Assembly (NCBI GenBank): GCA_051294375.1
Contig: CM119266.1
Coordinates: 4,230,931 to 4,294,930 of the forward strand
DNA from: Paraspadella gotoi
Taxonomy: Eukaryota > Chaetognatha
DNA: 64,000 bases
Direction: 5' to 3'
This document shows positions 11,494 to 23,223 of the stretch, piece after piece. Made by a program: the position numbers and the translations under genes. The notes under the pieces are model-generated. The model searched no databases, was not told where the DNA came from, and saw nothing but the letters and a program-made list of their open reading frames with translations. Every line of letters begins with the position of its first letter. Within the stretch, counting starts at the first letter, position 1.

Positions 11494-11670
11494 TCAATTC
11501 TCCTTCTTTCCTCCTCCTTCGACTAATCTCTTCCTGTACAATGAAGACGTCATCGGCGGCCACCACACCGACGCCGTCCAACTCTCCGTCGACTCCAACG
11601 CCTCGTAGAATCCGGCGCCGATCAAAAGACGCCGGGCGCCGATTTGCGCGGCGCTCACTTCGACCGCCAT
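11494..11670 (-). CDS. Hypothetical 58-residue ORF with a TISU-like start
   Basis: The ORF begins in CCAAGATGGCGGTCG, which resembles the TISU/YY1 element (AAGATGGCGGC) found at the start codon of some short-5'UTR housekeeping transcripts. The GC-rich 58 codons start MAVEVSAAQIGARRLLIGAG and end at TGA 11494-11496. No family is recognised. A competing GC-rich open frame exists on the opposite strand (11541-11837), so the coding strand is uncertain. It could equally be the first exon of a longer spliced gene. Confidence 0.3.
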   Translation of the reverse strand: MAVEVSAAQIGARRLLIGAGFYEALESTESWTASVWWPPMTSSLYRKRLVEGGGKKEN

Positions 11671-12007
11671 CTTGGAAAAGTCGCGTCGTCGGGCGAAGGA
11701 TTCGGCGACGCGGAGAAGACGCCGGCCGAGACCGCGTCGACGGGACGAGGAGGAGACGGCGAATCGAGAAATTTCGGCCTTATGAGAAGGGGGGGGGGAG
11801 TGAGAGAGACAGAATGAGTCAAAGATTGGAGCGTTAAAATGACAGATTCGTTATATTAATAAAGTCTATTGTTCAATATCAATTATAGTACATGGAAATA
11901 ATCGAAATGCAATTTCTACAAAGGAGATGGTATAAAATAAATTACAATAAATGATGACTAATAAAGTAAAAAAAATAACTAAATAAAATAAACATGAAAT
12001 GAACTTA

Positions 12008-12073
12008 TTAAACTTGAACCTCCTCCTCATCCTCCTCTTTGGCTCCGACGGCGACGCACCCGACGATCCTCTC

Positions 12074-12131
<58 letters not shown>

Positions 12132-12646
12132 CCCACGACCGCCACCCAAAACCGCCCCCTCCTTTTCCGATTTCTCAAATGAGCGGACATCAACATCACG
12201 TCCATCAGGCGATTCAAGTTCCGCCGCAGCACAAAGTCTATCAGGCACTGGATCCACACCACCGCCGCGTAGAGCAGCGTCAGAGCAGCGCCCGTCCGCC
12301 AGGAGGAGGAGTATTGAGAAGAGAGGAGGAAGATAAGTAAGAGAAGAAGCGGCGCCGCTGGGGACACGCCCACCACGCCGTGATAGAAAAGCGGCGCTGC
12401 CCACGCGGAGAAAGAGAAGGCGTCGTCGACGAAGAGAGAGCGAATGGCATTGCCGTCCGATTCCATCGCCGGGCGAATGGCGATGCCATCGGCGGCGTCG
12501 TATTCGTCGTTGTCATCTTCGGCGTCGTCGTCGTCATCGTCCTCGGCGTCACCGTTGTAGGCTTCGGTGTCGTCGTCGTCGTCGTCGTCGTCGCTGTTGT
12601 CTTCGTCGTTAAACCGACATTGTTTCGTTAGGATATTTTTTTCCAT
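12008..12646 (-). CDS. Hypothetical acidic protein with two predicted membrane segments
   Basis: An uninterrupted 212-codon frame from ATG 12646 to a stop at 12008. Residues about 13-55 are almost all Asp/Glu/Asn. A first hydrophobic stretch at roughly 85-110 contains VVGVSPAAPLLLLLIFLL, and a second at about 117-140 contains GAALTLLYAAVVWIQCLIDF. The loop after it is basic (LRNRKRRGR), followed by an Ala/Glu repeat tail encoded by GCC/GCG-type triplets and an acidic end. This suggests a two-pass membrane protein with an acidic N-terminal domain. No family is recognised. GC-rich codon use resembles the Scratch and kinase exons, supporting a real gene, though the Ala and Asp runs also reflect triplet expansion. 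Introns are possible. Confidence 0.5.
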
Positions 12647-12649
12647 TTT

Positions 12650-15390
12650 TAATTTTGAAATTGAATTTTATAAAGAAAAAAAGGAAAAGTTTTTAAAAAT
12701 ATTCAATTATTAATATATTGGTTTATTCGTGGCGCCATCCAAATTAATCATTAGTCGTTCGATTTAGAATCGTTAAACGAAAGCAGCTCGAAAAAGATTT
12801 CACAGAATCTTCTTCGGTCCCAAGAGTGAAACCAGTGTGAAACCAGTGCTCGTGTTGTGATTAAATCAGCTCGAACTCGAGGCCTTGCAGATCTCGCTTC
12901 GGGTTTCCATTTGAGGCATTTTTATTTTAAATTGATTTTTTTGGGATAAGATGATATTGTAAATAGCGTTTATTTATTTTAAGTGAGCGTGTTACGAAAA
13001 AGTTGACTTAAATGATGGGATTTCTAAATAACTATTATTACTAAATAAGTTTATGATGCTAAATACCATTTGTTTACCTATATATTCTGTCTAATACTTT
13101 CCGAAAGGTGTCAGAGCGACTGCATTAAAAAACAAAAGATCCAATAAGTCAAAATACAACTTTTTTACTTACTATAATTAGCTACTTCTTAGTAGCATGA
13201 TAGATCGGAAATTCTCAAAAATTTATCCCTATTTTTAGTATCTGTCAGGCTTGTGATGTTTCTCTTAAAAGTAGTGAAATTATATTTAGGCATATTTATG
13301 ATCAATATTTGGCATAGTTGGTAGTTTGTTCAAATAACTCAATTGAGAGAAAATTGAAAAAATAAAATAATTCATATATTCACCACCGATCAGTCCTAAC
13401 TCTAAAATGTTCACAAATTTCTTCTTTAAATTCAGAAACCTAGAAAGGTTAAAAAAAATTAAAAAGAGTAATTCACGATTTGCTGTTAGAAGTTTTTTTT
13501 TGTTCGAAAGATAAGAAAAAAACGACTCAACGGTTTCCTCGTTTTTCTTTTCTGTTAAAAAAAAACAAACTTCCTTATTTGTTTTTTTTTTTTAAAGAGA
13601 GAGAATGTTTAATTTTTTAAACGAGCGAAACGGACTTTGTTTAACATTTCGTATGTTTAGACAAACTTTCTCCTTCCTTCAGTTGATGATTCAATAATCC
13701 TCGATCTTTTCTCTTTTATTCTCATCTTCTTCTTCCTCCTCCTCCTCCTCCTCCTCCTCCTCAACTGCCTCTGCTTTTCCTCTGGAGACTCAAACCGCCA
13801 AATTCAAAAACTTACTTTCGTTTTTTTTAAATCGCTCTTTAAACAATTCACGATTTAACGATCCTTTTTTTCTGGGTAAGTTATATCTAATTTAAACCAA
13901 CGCTTTGACATTGTGAGCAAAAAACGTTTTTGAAAACTATTTGTAAATTTTTTTGGGTTATTTGATTTTTTTAAATAGAATTGTTTACGTTTCTGCAAAT
14001 GATTTTTTCGTCATCATCACCTTTGTTTGACGAATGAATCAAGTAAATATTCAACTTTAAAATTGAATCTGATCAAAAAAAGTCAAAAATTGAAAAAAAA
14101 GACAAAAAATAAGAAATTTAAACTTTAAAAACCAAATAAATAAAATTGTAACCATAAAATTTATGTTTCAAATGCCAAATGCATCTTCTATGTGATTTCC
14201 GAATCAACAGTTTGATTTTATTTTACTAATTTCTTAAATTACATTCGGAACATGCAATAAAAAATTATAAAGACGAATTTAAAACCACAAATTTGTCAAT
14301 ATTTTTTTTTCATCGCTCGGGATGATGATGATTTTTAAAACGATCCTCAGTATTGAGTATTGATCTTACTTCTTACTTCCTTTCAAGTATTACGGTGCGA
14401 TCAGAACCAGTTTAATTTAAATGATCAAACGTTATGCTTTCAGCTTTTTACCCCCCTGGTCACTTGGTCCCCTTAAGTTCAGGCTTTGTCATTAAATTGT
14501 AAGAGGGACGAAAACTTTAACCCGTCCAGTATTCACTGTCCAGTCTTTAGGCAAGATATCTTGTTTAAGTTAGTGTAAACAATTTCATATAAAAGTCAAA
14601 TTTTCTTTGGAGCACTTTAAACTAATCAGGTGTCAAATCGGCATAAAATCCAGACTACACAAACCAGCAGCTTTCCACTTTCTTTCCTCTTCATCGATCG
14701 ATTCTCATAAAAAAGTTTTATTTTCTAAATAAAAATCAATAAAAATCCTCTTTCGCTATAAAACTCGCATTTTTATATTCATTCTTCGATGATATGTCGT
14801 TAATACGGTAGTTTCATGTTCGTCCTTTAGTTTAAGCCGTTTTTTCGATTATTAGTTGGCTCTGGGTCTCGGTAAAAAAGATAAAAAAATACATTGTATT
14901 ACTAATATTACTATATTCAGCGTCGTCGTCTTCGTTCGTGATATCCTGTCGGAATTTCCATCTTCCTCTCCAGACTTTAAAAAAAAAAAAAAAAAATTCC
15001 CACCTCTGACCCAAAAATAAAAATCTCTCATTCCTTCGGACGCCGCAAAATCGGAAGCGTAACCCGCATTTTTGACGCCCGCCTCGGTTGTCGTCGCGTG
15101 ACGCCGGAGATCGCGACGCTTCGTCCGCCGATCGAAGGGGGGCGCGGTGCCCTTCCTGATCTCCGCGGCGTCAAAATCAGCGCCGCGATGGAATCGGAAT
15201 GCGGAACGCGTCGTCGGAATTGGAGGGTCGGAACCGGCGTCGGGGCGTCGAATTCTTTAGATTCTTCGAATTTTTTCTCGGATTTTTTGTTTTGAAAAAA
15301 TAGTAAACGGTAACGAAGGGATCCATGTCGCTCAACAGGTGACGCTCGCCGGAACTCGACGCTTCCGAGGATCCCCGCCTCCGAAAACAA
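12650..15390. other. AT-rich region without a supported gene
   Basis: Long A/T homopolymers, a (CTC)n tract at about 13735-13762 and scattered short ORFs only. A stretch at 15028-15390 is GC-rich and open on both strands (122 codons on -, from a TTG with no early ATG). I cannot choose between them and assign neither. Confidence 0.6.
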
Positions 15391-15392
15391 AG

Positions 15393-15560
15393 CCAATCAG
15401 GGACGAGGAGGGAAGAACTCGTCCAATCAGCGAACGCGTTTATGGGCTGACCAATCGCTGAGCGAGATACCGACGATTTTTTTGCTGACCAATGAGAGCA
15501 CGAGTTTAGAACCCGATATAAGAGATCGGCGGGAGGGGAGGCGATCCATTTATGATCAGA
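15393..15560 (+). promoter_or_regulatory. TATA promoter with four CCAAT boxes
   Basis: CCAAT at 15393, 15423, 15451 and 15489 (spacings 30, 28 and 38 bp) lie upstream of TATAAG at 15517. This is the layout of NF-Y-driven TATA promoters such as cell-cycle or histone genes. The start would be near 15548-15558 (a TCAGA lies at 15556). Direction is inferred from the TATA box, since CCAAT boxes work in either orientation. The downstream product is unclear (see the 26-codon ORF at 15727). Confidence 0.6.
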
Positions 15561-15726
15561 TTCAAATCAGCGTCAAATTGATCTCAACTTTTCGGGGGAA
15601 AACATTTAAAAAAAAAATTTTTTTCTAAATTTAAACCGGCAAAAAAATATTTTCGCGGTTTTACGCTAAACTTCAAAGAGTCTCGTCCGGGATTTCGTGC
15701 TTTTTCTCTGCAGTTGGGGACACAAG

Positions 15727-15807
15727 ATGACATCGGCTCTGATTTTCGAAGATGACGACGACGACAACGACGACGACAACGACGATTTAGGCTCGACTGG
15801 GTCTTAA
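15727..15807 (+). CDS. Short acidic ORF downstream of the CCAAT/TATA promoter
   Basis: 26 codons, MTSALIFE followed by an Asp/Asn run and LGSTGS, ending TAA. It lies about 13 bases after a good acceptor-like TTTTTCTCTGCAG, so it may be the second exon of the transcript starting near 15550. The Asp run is a (GAC)n triplet tract, a common feature in this window, so coding is uncertain. If real, the 84-bp-arm hairpin downstream would lie in its 3' UTR. Confidence 0.25.
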   Translation: MTSALIFEDDDDDNDDDNDDLGSTGS

Positions 15808-15970
15808 TGACCGTAGACCAACACTTTTTTCCCTTCCTTTTCAGTTGCGGCGAAACTAGGAGCTTTTTTCGTTCGATCTGTTTTAATATTACTTATAATT
15901 CGTATAGTACTGTATTACTTTAGTGAATATTCATTTGACGATATCATGAGATGAATTTTAAGCATATGTC

Positions 15971-16151
15971 TTAGTAGAAATTAGTTTGAGTTTATTTGCA
16001 ACAACGATTTTATTAGTACATAAGGACGTACATGTTTCGGCTTTAGTTTAATTCAATTCAAAAGAGAGAATTAAACTAAAGCCGAAACATGTACGTCCTT
16101 ATGTACTAATAAAATCGTTGTTGCAAATAAACTCAAACTTATTTCTACTAA
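15971..16151. repeat. Near-perfect hairpin, two 84-bp arms and 13-nt loop
   Basis: Left arm 15971-16054 and right arm 16068-16151 are reverse complements with a single mismatch that I can find; the loop is AATTCAAAAGAGA. Landmark pairs are TTTGAGTTTATTTGCAACAA with its complement at 16119-16138, and ACGTACATGTTTCGGC with GCCGAAACATGTACGT. A 14-bp direct repeat, TAAGCATATGTCTT, lies at 15959-15972 and again near 16183-16196. Candidates are a very young MITE, a hairpin RNA source, or a foldback read artefact. Confidence 0.9.
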
Positions 16152-16199
16152 TCCAAACACAACGAAAAGAAAGGAAATTCGCTAAGCATATGTCTTTTA

Positions 16200-16524
16200 A
16201 TTGTGTAGTCTCGTGATTTTTTTAAAAATTAAAGATGCACGAATTTTCTAATACAAATTTAATTTTTATAATATCTGGTCGATAGGATAGGATAGGATAG
16301 GATATTTAATGGTAATAATAATTATTGAATAATAATCTTTAATAATATTACAATGCTTATCATCGCAAAAAAAATAAAAAGCGTCACGGAAGCGCAACTG
16401 TTTGGAATCGTCATTCCTTTTTCTTTTTAACAAGATTTTAGTTTTTCCCTTACTCCTCATAATCAGTTCCGGGGAAAAGTTGGGAACGAGTAGGAAAATG
16501 TGTATGAGAGAGAGAGAGAGAGAG

Positions 16525-16563
<39 letters not shown>

Positions 16564-17860
16564 CCTGGACGGAAGGAAGAAAAGAGTCTGACGACTGGAG
16601 CAAGAGACAAACATTGGTTTAATTCATCCTGGCAGAACGAGGAGTCCAAATTTAATCCGGGATTTTTTTTTATCTCAACCTTAGTTGACATATGAATAAT
16701 TTCATACATTCGAATGCTAACTAAATGCGAAATTGGTCGGTCTGTCAGTCCTTCAAATAATCCACCAAAAAAAAGAAGATAAAATCAGACGTCTAAAAGA
16801 GCAATTCATTTTTTTACGACCGCTAACGAAATATCGTCTCTCTTTTTTTCATTTGACTAAAACCATAACTAAACCATTTCGAAAGATTTCAGATTGTATT
16901 AGAGAAAACGAGGCGACACTTTTCGTATTAATGGTAATCGTATTAGTTACTGTCGCCGTCATCGTCGTCATAATCGTCGTCGTCATAATCGTTAAATTTT
17001 AACTTCATTTCCTATTCTTAATATGTTAATCGCGACTGAAATTCATAAATAACTCAAGTTTTGTTATTCAAGATTAAATTTCGAGAAAATTCGATTCGAT
17101 AAAATACAAAGTTTCCTTTTCCGTCGTGAAAAAAAAATATCGTATTTTAATTCACATTACGAAATTACTTTTTCAAGGAATTAAAATATTGCCAAAAATA
17201 CGTAATCCACAACAATTTTGAAATTAAAATAACGAAATCTCAAAAGAAAAAGAACGTGCGCTTTTTTTTCGCTTTCTACTTCCTTTTTTTCAAACAACCT
17301 AAAAGTTTGCTTTGTTTTTTTTTTGCAATATTCTTCATAATTTGCTTTGTTTTTTTTGTTGCAATATTCTTCATAATAAACTTCCGGTGTCTTTCTACTT
17401 CTTTTCAAAGTTTACTCAACATTTTTTTCTAATCTTCTAAAGAGAAAAAAAAACTTTCAAGTAGAACCTAAGATTTCGTCTTTTCCTTTGGTTCATGGAT
17501 TAAAGAGAGAAAAAGGAAAACCTGGAAAAAAACAAGATCGGTCCATCCAATGTGTTGCGGCGCAATGATTTTGTTTTCACATTTATTTCCCTGTGATCAC
17601 ATGACTACATGAATCGGAAATTTATGTATTACAAACGTCTTTATATTGTATTGTATTATAATGTATTTATGACACGCACTGCATAGGAATTGTGTCTTTT
17701 ATTCCTTGTAGTTTTAGGATTTCCTAAAGGCGGCGCGAGCAGTCCCTTAGATTTGAGGTTTTTTCCTGTCTTAACAAATAAGTAACCAAATATAGGTTAG
17801 TTATGAGCATTTTTAAGGTAAGTGGGATAGACCGACGGATAGACATACCGACCGACCAAC
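16200..17860. other. AT-rich region, microsatellites only
   Basis: Contains a (GATAG)n patch near 16281-16300, a GA tract at 16505-16560, a CGTCAT triplet-type tract near 16955-16990, and two copies of TTGCAATATTCTTCATAAT about 36 bp apart at 17321-17380. No gene is supported. Confidence 0.6.
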
Positions 17861-17877
17861 CAAAAATTGTTTTATAG

Positions 17878-18130
17878 AGTTGCTCCGCGAGTACTCGCTG
17901 CTCATCTAAAAAGTTCTCATTCGTGTTTGAGCGACTCGGAGCTTTTGCAAGACGACAACGACGACGACGACGACCTCGACGATTTCAACATAAAAGAAGA
18001 CTGCAACGATGACGACGACGACGAAGGCCGCGGTTGCACGGAATCCCCATTTGGTCAAAAAAAGGGACACAAAAAAATCCCCGCGGACTCAAAAGGCGGA
18101 TTTTGTGTTTGCAGAAAAGCGTCGATTTGA
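17878..18130 (+). CDS. Possible terminal exon, acidic product (unrecognised)
   Basis: It follows an acceptor-like TTGTTTTATAG. The frame begins VAPRVLAAHLKSSHSCLSDS, continues through two Asp runs encoded by GAC triplets, and ends in a basic Cys-containing tail (GGFCVCRKASI) at TGA 18128-18130. No homology is recognised. The non-repeat ends give modest support to real coding. The partner exons are not identified. Confidence 0.3.
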
Positions 18131-18769
18131 ATTCCGTTACTTTTGATTATGTGATCATAACGATTAGTGTGTGGGGGGGAAGATTGACATGATCGGCTGT
18201 AATTGTTGTGAAACCTGACCTTGGTTTAATGTCAGTAATGACTTGGTTAAGGTGAGTCTCGTTGTTGTTGTTGTTGTTCTTGTCGCCACATGTAGTAATT
18301 AAAAGTTATAATCAAAGTATGCAATGGGATTTTTAAAAAAATGAATCTTAAAAACTAACTACTTTTTCGAGTCAAATAAAGTGAATTATTTAATTATTAA
18401 AGTAAAATATATAAAATAATAAATATAAACTAAGCTCTTTCATCGGACCCAAGCGATCGAAGAGGCCACAGGCAACTGACCAATCGTCTAGACCGGAAGT
18501 CAAACGTCCGGCGTTTCTCTCAAGGCCTTCGCTGCCGCCTCCGTCGCCGCTGCCGCCGCCGCCGTTTCGTGTCCGGCTGCCATCGGAGATTTCGTCCCGG
18601 GTAAAATTCCAAGTCTTTTCTCTCCAATCCTGATGTTCCAAGGGTCAACGACGACGACGACGACGACGACGACGAAACAGATGGTTTTCATCATTTTTTT
18701 CTTTAACTTTTTTATTTCTTTTTTTATGTTTTTTTTCTTGGATTGAAGCGTCTTTATATATTTATTTAC

Positions 18770-18871
18770 CTCTGCTCTTGTCAATTGTGAAATTATTTTA
18801 TTTTCGGGTGTCACTTGGTATACTCCAATTGCTACATTCATAGCGGCGAAGGGGATTACAATCCATATAAA
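18770..18871 (-). CDS. Probable internal exon with one membrane segment (unrecognised)
   Basis: Exactly 102 bases between acceptor GTTATTTTAG and donor GTAAAT on the minus strand, open only in phase 0. It encodes a hydrophobic helix (FIWIVIPFAAMNVAIGVYQ) followed by a polar tail ending SQLTRAE. A downstream candidate exon, acceptor before 18620, would continue DWREKTWNFTRDEIS in phase. An upstream one lies near 19099-19278 and ends RLNREL. The small single-span pattern is reminiscent of accessory mitochondrial or ER proteins, but I cannot name a family. Confidence 0.4.
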
Positions 18872-19514
18872 CTAAAATAACTTCAAAGATTTTCTACAAT
18901 CAGTTTTTTAAAATATGTTTTCTTTTTTTTTGGTGCTTCCGCCCTGATGGATTTATGATATTAAAAAGGCTACAAACGGATGTGATATCTATCATAATCA
19001 TTTCAAATCAACATCGTGAACATCATCATCATCTCCAGACTGCGAAAAACAACCAACGGTTTTGAATATTACGTCGACAGTTACAACGCGATGTAAGTTT
19101 ACAATTCGCGGTTCAAACGAGCGATGATTGATTGTAACGCAGAAAAAAGAGGCAACCGCCAGTGATTTCGTGACTCAAGAGTTTTGTCGGTAAAACCGAC
19201 GTCGGTCTCGGCCGACGCTGGCGAATTAACGACGACATCTATTGAGAAAAAAAAAGAACCGACGAAAAGCGGACGAAAGATGGCGACAAAAATTGTGTCC
19301 ATAACACGATCGAGTTTAAATTCAGAAAACTCGTCCACCTGGCGGTGTATACAAAAATCAACGCCACTGGGTCTCTCTGTCTCCTTCTGGCGGAAAAGAA
19401 ATCATAATTCGAGAAAGAAGAAAGACAACCGAAAACAAGTGCTTAAACAAAAGGGCAACGCTTTTAGCGGAGAAACTATCAATAAAGAAATCGCCTCATC
19501 GATCAACAGAAATA

Positions 19515-19520
<6 letters not shown>

Positions 19521-19563
<43 letters not shown>
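19521..19563. repeat. (GA)n microsatellite
   Basis: A pure GA run. GTC/GAC triplet tracts follow at about 19730-19800. From 19800 to 22000 the sequence is AT-rich with homopolymers and small CT patches (20745-20815). A GC-richer patch at 21470-21720 contains TTTAAAAACACC and CTCC tracts but no supported gene. Confidence 0.85.
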
Positions 19564-19568
<5 letters not shown>

Positions 19569-22012
19569 GCCGGTATTTCTGTCGTCATGCATCGACTGGC
19601 GTCGATCGAAAGACTCAATCATTGCATTTTTTATCGACATCACGACAGACAAATTTGTCTTTGCGGTTTTAAATATTTTTTTTGGGTCTATTTATGGAAG
19701 AGAGACACGAAAAGAGATTTTAACTGATGGCGATAATCGTCGTTATTATCGTCGTGAAAACATCGTCGTTATCGTCGTCGTTATCGTCGTCGTCCTCGGA
19801 TTTAATCTCCGATAAAATTATGACTAAAATTTTTTTCCATTTTTAAATTTTTTTCATATTTTTTTTTTTATGATTCGTGCTACGAAACATCTGGTACGAT
19901 TTTTACGTCAACTTTTTGTTAAAAGTTAAATCACAAAATCTTACATCATCACGAATACAAAGTAGGAGGCTCTCGGTTCAACGACATCGCATGCTTGGTG
20001 AATGTAAGGTTGTATCTTTTACATTCGTCTCATGCTTGGTAAATAAACTCAATCTTTTAACTTTAACGCCATCTAGAACTGAACTAAAAAAAAAAAACCA
20101 GGATTCTGCCCAATTTAACTGAAATTAAAACAAATCTTTTTTCCAAGAGCCATAAATCTACTTTTCTCCCTTTTCTTCAGCCCTACTTTAGACTGAGAAT
20201 CGATAACCCTTAACACAGGCCTTACCTTTCGTACTTGCGATGCGTCCGCCGCATGCGAACCTTCGTGTATCGCGAAAAACGGATTAGACCAAAATTTTCA
20301 TTTTTTTTTCGAGGACAAACGAGACAAGAATTGAAACAACCTTAACTCATCATTATTACTACAAGCAAAAGAAACTTTTAATTATAAATTTACTTACAAA
20401 TATACATTTTGTTTGTTTATTCGTATAAATTTATACGCACATTTTTCCCCGTTTTCTTTTTTTCTTCATTCTTTTTTCAAATTACATCAACTCATCTTTT
20501 CAAATTGCTCAGTCAAAATCTCACACGCGACGCTTCTCCAAAGAAAAAAAAAAAAACTCCCATTCGTGAAAACCTTAAGTGCGAAAAACCAAAATGTCAA
20601 AAAAAAAAAAAAATGTTTTCTAAATTTGGGCGGGTTCGTTAAGTCGCGTGACAGTTTTACCTAAAATAAAGTTGTTATTTTGGGTTTGACAAAGTGGGAC
20701 TCAATTCATAGGCAACTCGCGAGTATTGTCGTTTCTTTTCTTGATCTTTCTCTCTCTGTCTCGCTTTCTCTCTGGCTCTCTCTCTCTCTCTTTCTTCTCT
20801 TTCTCTGTTTTTCACTTTTCACAAATCTTGAGTCTTTCCTATTCAGTCTTCACTTTCTCTTTTCTTATCACATTTTTATAATTAATGGGTGCTACTTGTC
20901 ATCCAGCCGATTCTCAAATGTCTGATATGAAGGCGTTTTGAAAAAAACCCCAAGCATGCTAACTTGGATACACGATGAAAAAAGAAAAATACTCCACTGA
21001 GCATCTTGACATCGGCGCTATGGTTATGACTGCGATCAACTGAGATGCAATAAACTTATTAGTTATTTTGGAAATATTTGTATATTCTATTATGAGAGAA
21101 TCTTTAAGATTTGTTTAAATTAAATTAAATTTGTTTCAATTACTATAATAAAAAATTATATTTGCCCGAACTAATATTACACAGTATTATATAAAAAAAT
21201 CAAACTATTTATCATTAATATCATCGCCAACTATTTTATATTAGATTAAAGGATCACGGAGTCTCACTTTTTAATAAAATGAATAAAAGACTAAAAGTAT
21301 TACAAGTAAAGTAAAATATGTGAGCAATGAAGCTTTCACCCACTACAACCTGTTCTCAGTATAAGGAAAGATAGCTTGCTTATCATATGAATAAATAAGT
21401 TAATGTTGATTATCTTGGTTTAAATTTTCATATTCCAAAAAACTGATATCACAAACTAATTCTCTGAAGTCGCCGGACGCGATCCCCCCCCCCAAAAAAA
21501 AACCCTTCGATCCATTTTTTTTTCTATCTCCAAAAAAAAAAAAAGAAAAAGAGGACTGCATCTTTGACGATCGAGTCGCGTGCCTTTCTGGGTTGAGGAC
21601 TTTTTTCTGGGGCGCGATCCCTGGCATGTCGCCCCCATGAGGAGAGGGCTTAAAGGGGGGAGGCGATCATCTTCCTCTTCCTCCTCCGCTTTAAAAACAC
21701 CGGCCGCTTCCTCCTCCTTCCGCGTGTTCTGCTTTTTAAAATTATTAGTATTACTATAAAAATATGTTATTCGGAATTATATTATTCCCTTATTCTGGGT
21801 CCATGAGGTAATCTAATATTTTATCAAAATATGAAAAAATGGAGTAAAGACAAACGAGTAAATTGATGACCACAAATTTGCAACTTGAATCTTGATCCAC
21901 ACAAAATTTCAGTCGAAATGACAAATCGACTTTAAGATTAATAAATCCAAGTCTTTTAATAATTTCAAAAACGCAAAAGGCCGTTCCATCCTTCGTGTCT
22001 CCACACGGCGAC

Positions 22013-22365
22013 AATTTCCCACACAAGTCCATCTCCCCACACAGAGAGAATTCACCACACAACCACAAATCCATCTTCCCAATAAAAAGAGACATTTCCT
22101 CAAAAAACCACAAGTACAACTCCCCACACAGAGATAATTCCGCACCCAGCCATAAATCCATCTCCCCACACAGCCACAAATCCATCTCCACACACAGCCA
22201 CAAATCCATCTCCCCACACAGCCACAAATCCATTTCCCCACTTAGCCACAAATCCATCTCCCCACACATCCACAAATCCATCTCACCACAAAGCCTTAAT
22301 TCTATCTCCCCACAGAGCAACAAATGCGTCTCCCCACACACAACCACATCTCCCCACACAAAGGC
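22013..22365. repeat. 24-bp minisatellite
   Basis: About fourteen units of AGCCACAAATCCATCTCCCC plus ACAC, degenerate at the left end and regular between 22140 and 22300. Because 24 is a multiple of three, both strands stay open: the minus frame reads an eight-residue CGEMDLWL repeat and the plus frame a SPHSHKSI repeat. No start context, splice sites or flanking domain support a protein. Confidence 0.85.
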
Positions 22366-22904
22366 CTCCGAACGTTCATTTCCCCTATATCAGTTTTTAT
22401 GACAATTCTTCACTGCGGGTGACGTAGCTTCGTCTTTTCAACTTTTGGTTTGAATTCGAGACTCATCTTGTTTTTTGGTACAATTTCATAAATCATAGGC
22501 GTCGAGAATTGACTTTCAAAATAAGTAATATCATAAATTATATACGCTTTTTTTTTTCCTCTCGAACGTGCTGGAAGAGACCAGAAGGGTTTTAAATTCG
22601 TCTCTGTCTCTGTCTCTGTCTCGTGGCGAAACTTAACGAATCACAATTGATCCAATTATATCAGAGCAACACTTGATTCTTTTTTCCTAAGAGAAAAACT
22701 TCCGTTAGAATTTGGGATATTTTTTTTAGTCTCAACAACGAAAACCGTTGGGTCGTTAAATTTAAAAAAAAATTAAATAAAATAAAAGTTCAATTAACTT
22801 TTTTTTTCTCCTCTCTCACTCTCTCTCTCTCTCTTTGTTTTCTCCGTGCGACGGCAAATTAAACGGGGGGGTATTCACCGTTTTCGAGCGAAATTTAAAT
22901 TCTA

Positions 22905-22985
22905 ACTGCGATTAACCGACCAATTAACCGTCTTTTTTCAATTAACCGACCAATTAACCGTCTTTTTCAATTAACCTCCGCTCCG
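22905..22985. repeat. Tandem AATTAACCG motif repeat upstream of the kinase gene
   Basis: The unit AATTAACCGACCAATTAACC plus GTCTTTTTTC occurs twice in a row, with two further AATTAACC half-copies ending at TTAATTGG. It sits about 640 bp upstream of the kinase start codon in a region with GC-richer flanks and could be a factor-binding array in the promoter. This is inference. Confidence 0.5.
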
Positions 22986-23172
22986 TTAATTGGCCCGTCG
23001 CGAGCATAATAAATATACTAGAATCATCGAGAAGTTTCTCGCTAATTCACCTTTCTTCTCCTTTTCTCTCTTCTTTCGTCATTTCCTCGCTTTGTCATTC
23101 ACTCTTTGTTCTTTTCTCTTTATCATTTGCGAGAAATACTCTCTTTTTCTCTCTAGTTTAGCATTTGCGAGA

Positions 23173-23177
<5 letters not shown>

Positions 23178-23220
<43 letters not shown>
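23178..23220. repeat. (CT)n microsatellite
   Basis: A clean CT run in what is probably the promoter or first intron of the kinase gene. A TTTATTTTCAG acceptor-like site ends at 23405, so the 5' UTR before the ATG at 23625 is probably spliced. Confidence 0.85.

Positions 23221-23223
<3 letters not shown>

Noticed and set aside
15028-15396. 122-codon minus-strand frame in the GC-rich block
   Set aside because: It begins at TTG with no in-frame ATG until near the end, overlaps a CCAAT box, and a plus-strand frame competes.
22000-22402. 189-codon minus-strand repeat protein (CGEMDLWL units)
   Set aside because: Open only because the minisatellite period is 24; no splice sites, start context or non-repeat domain.
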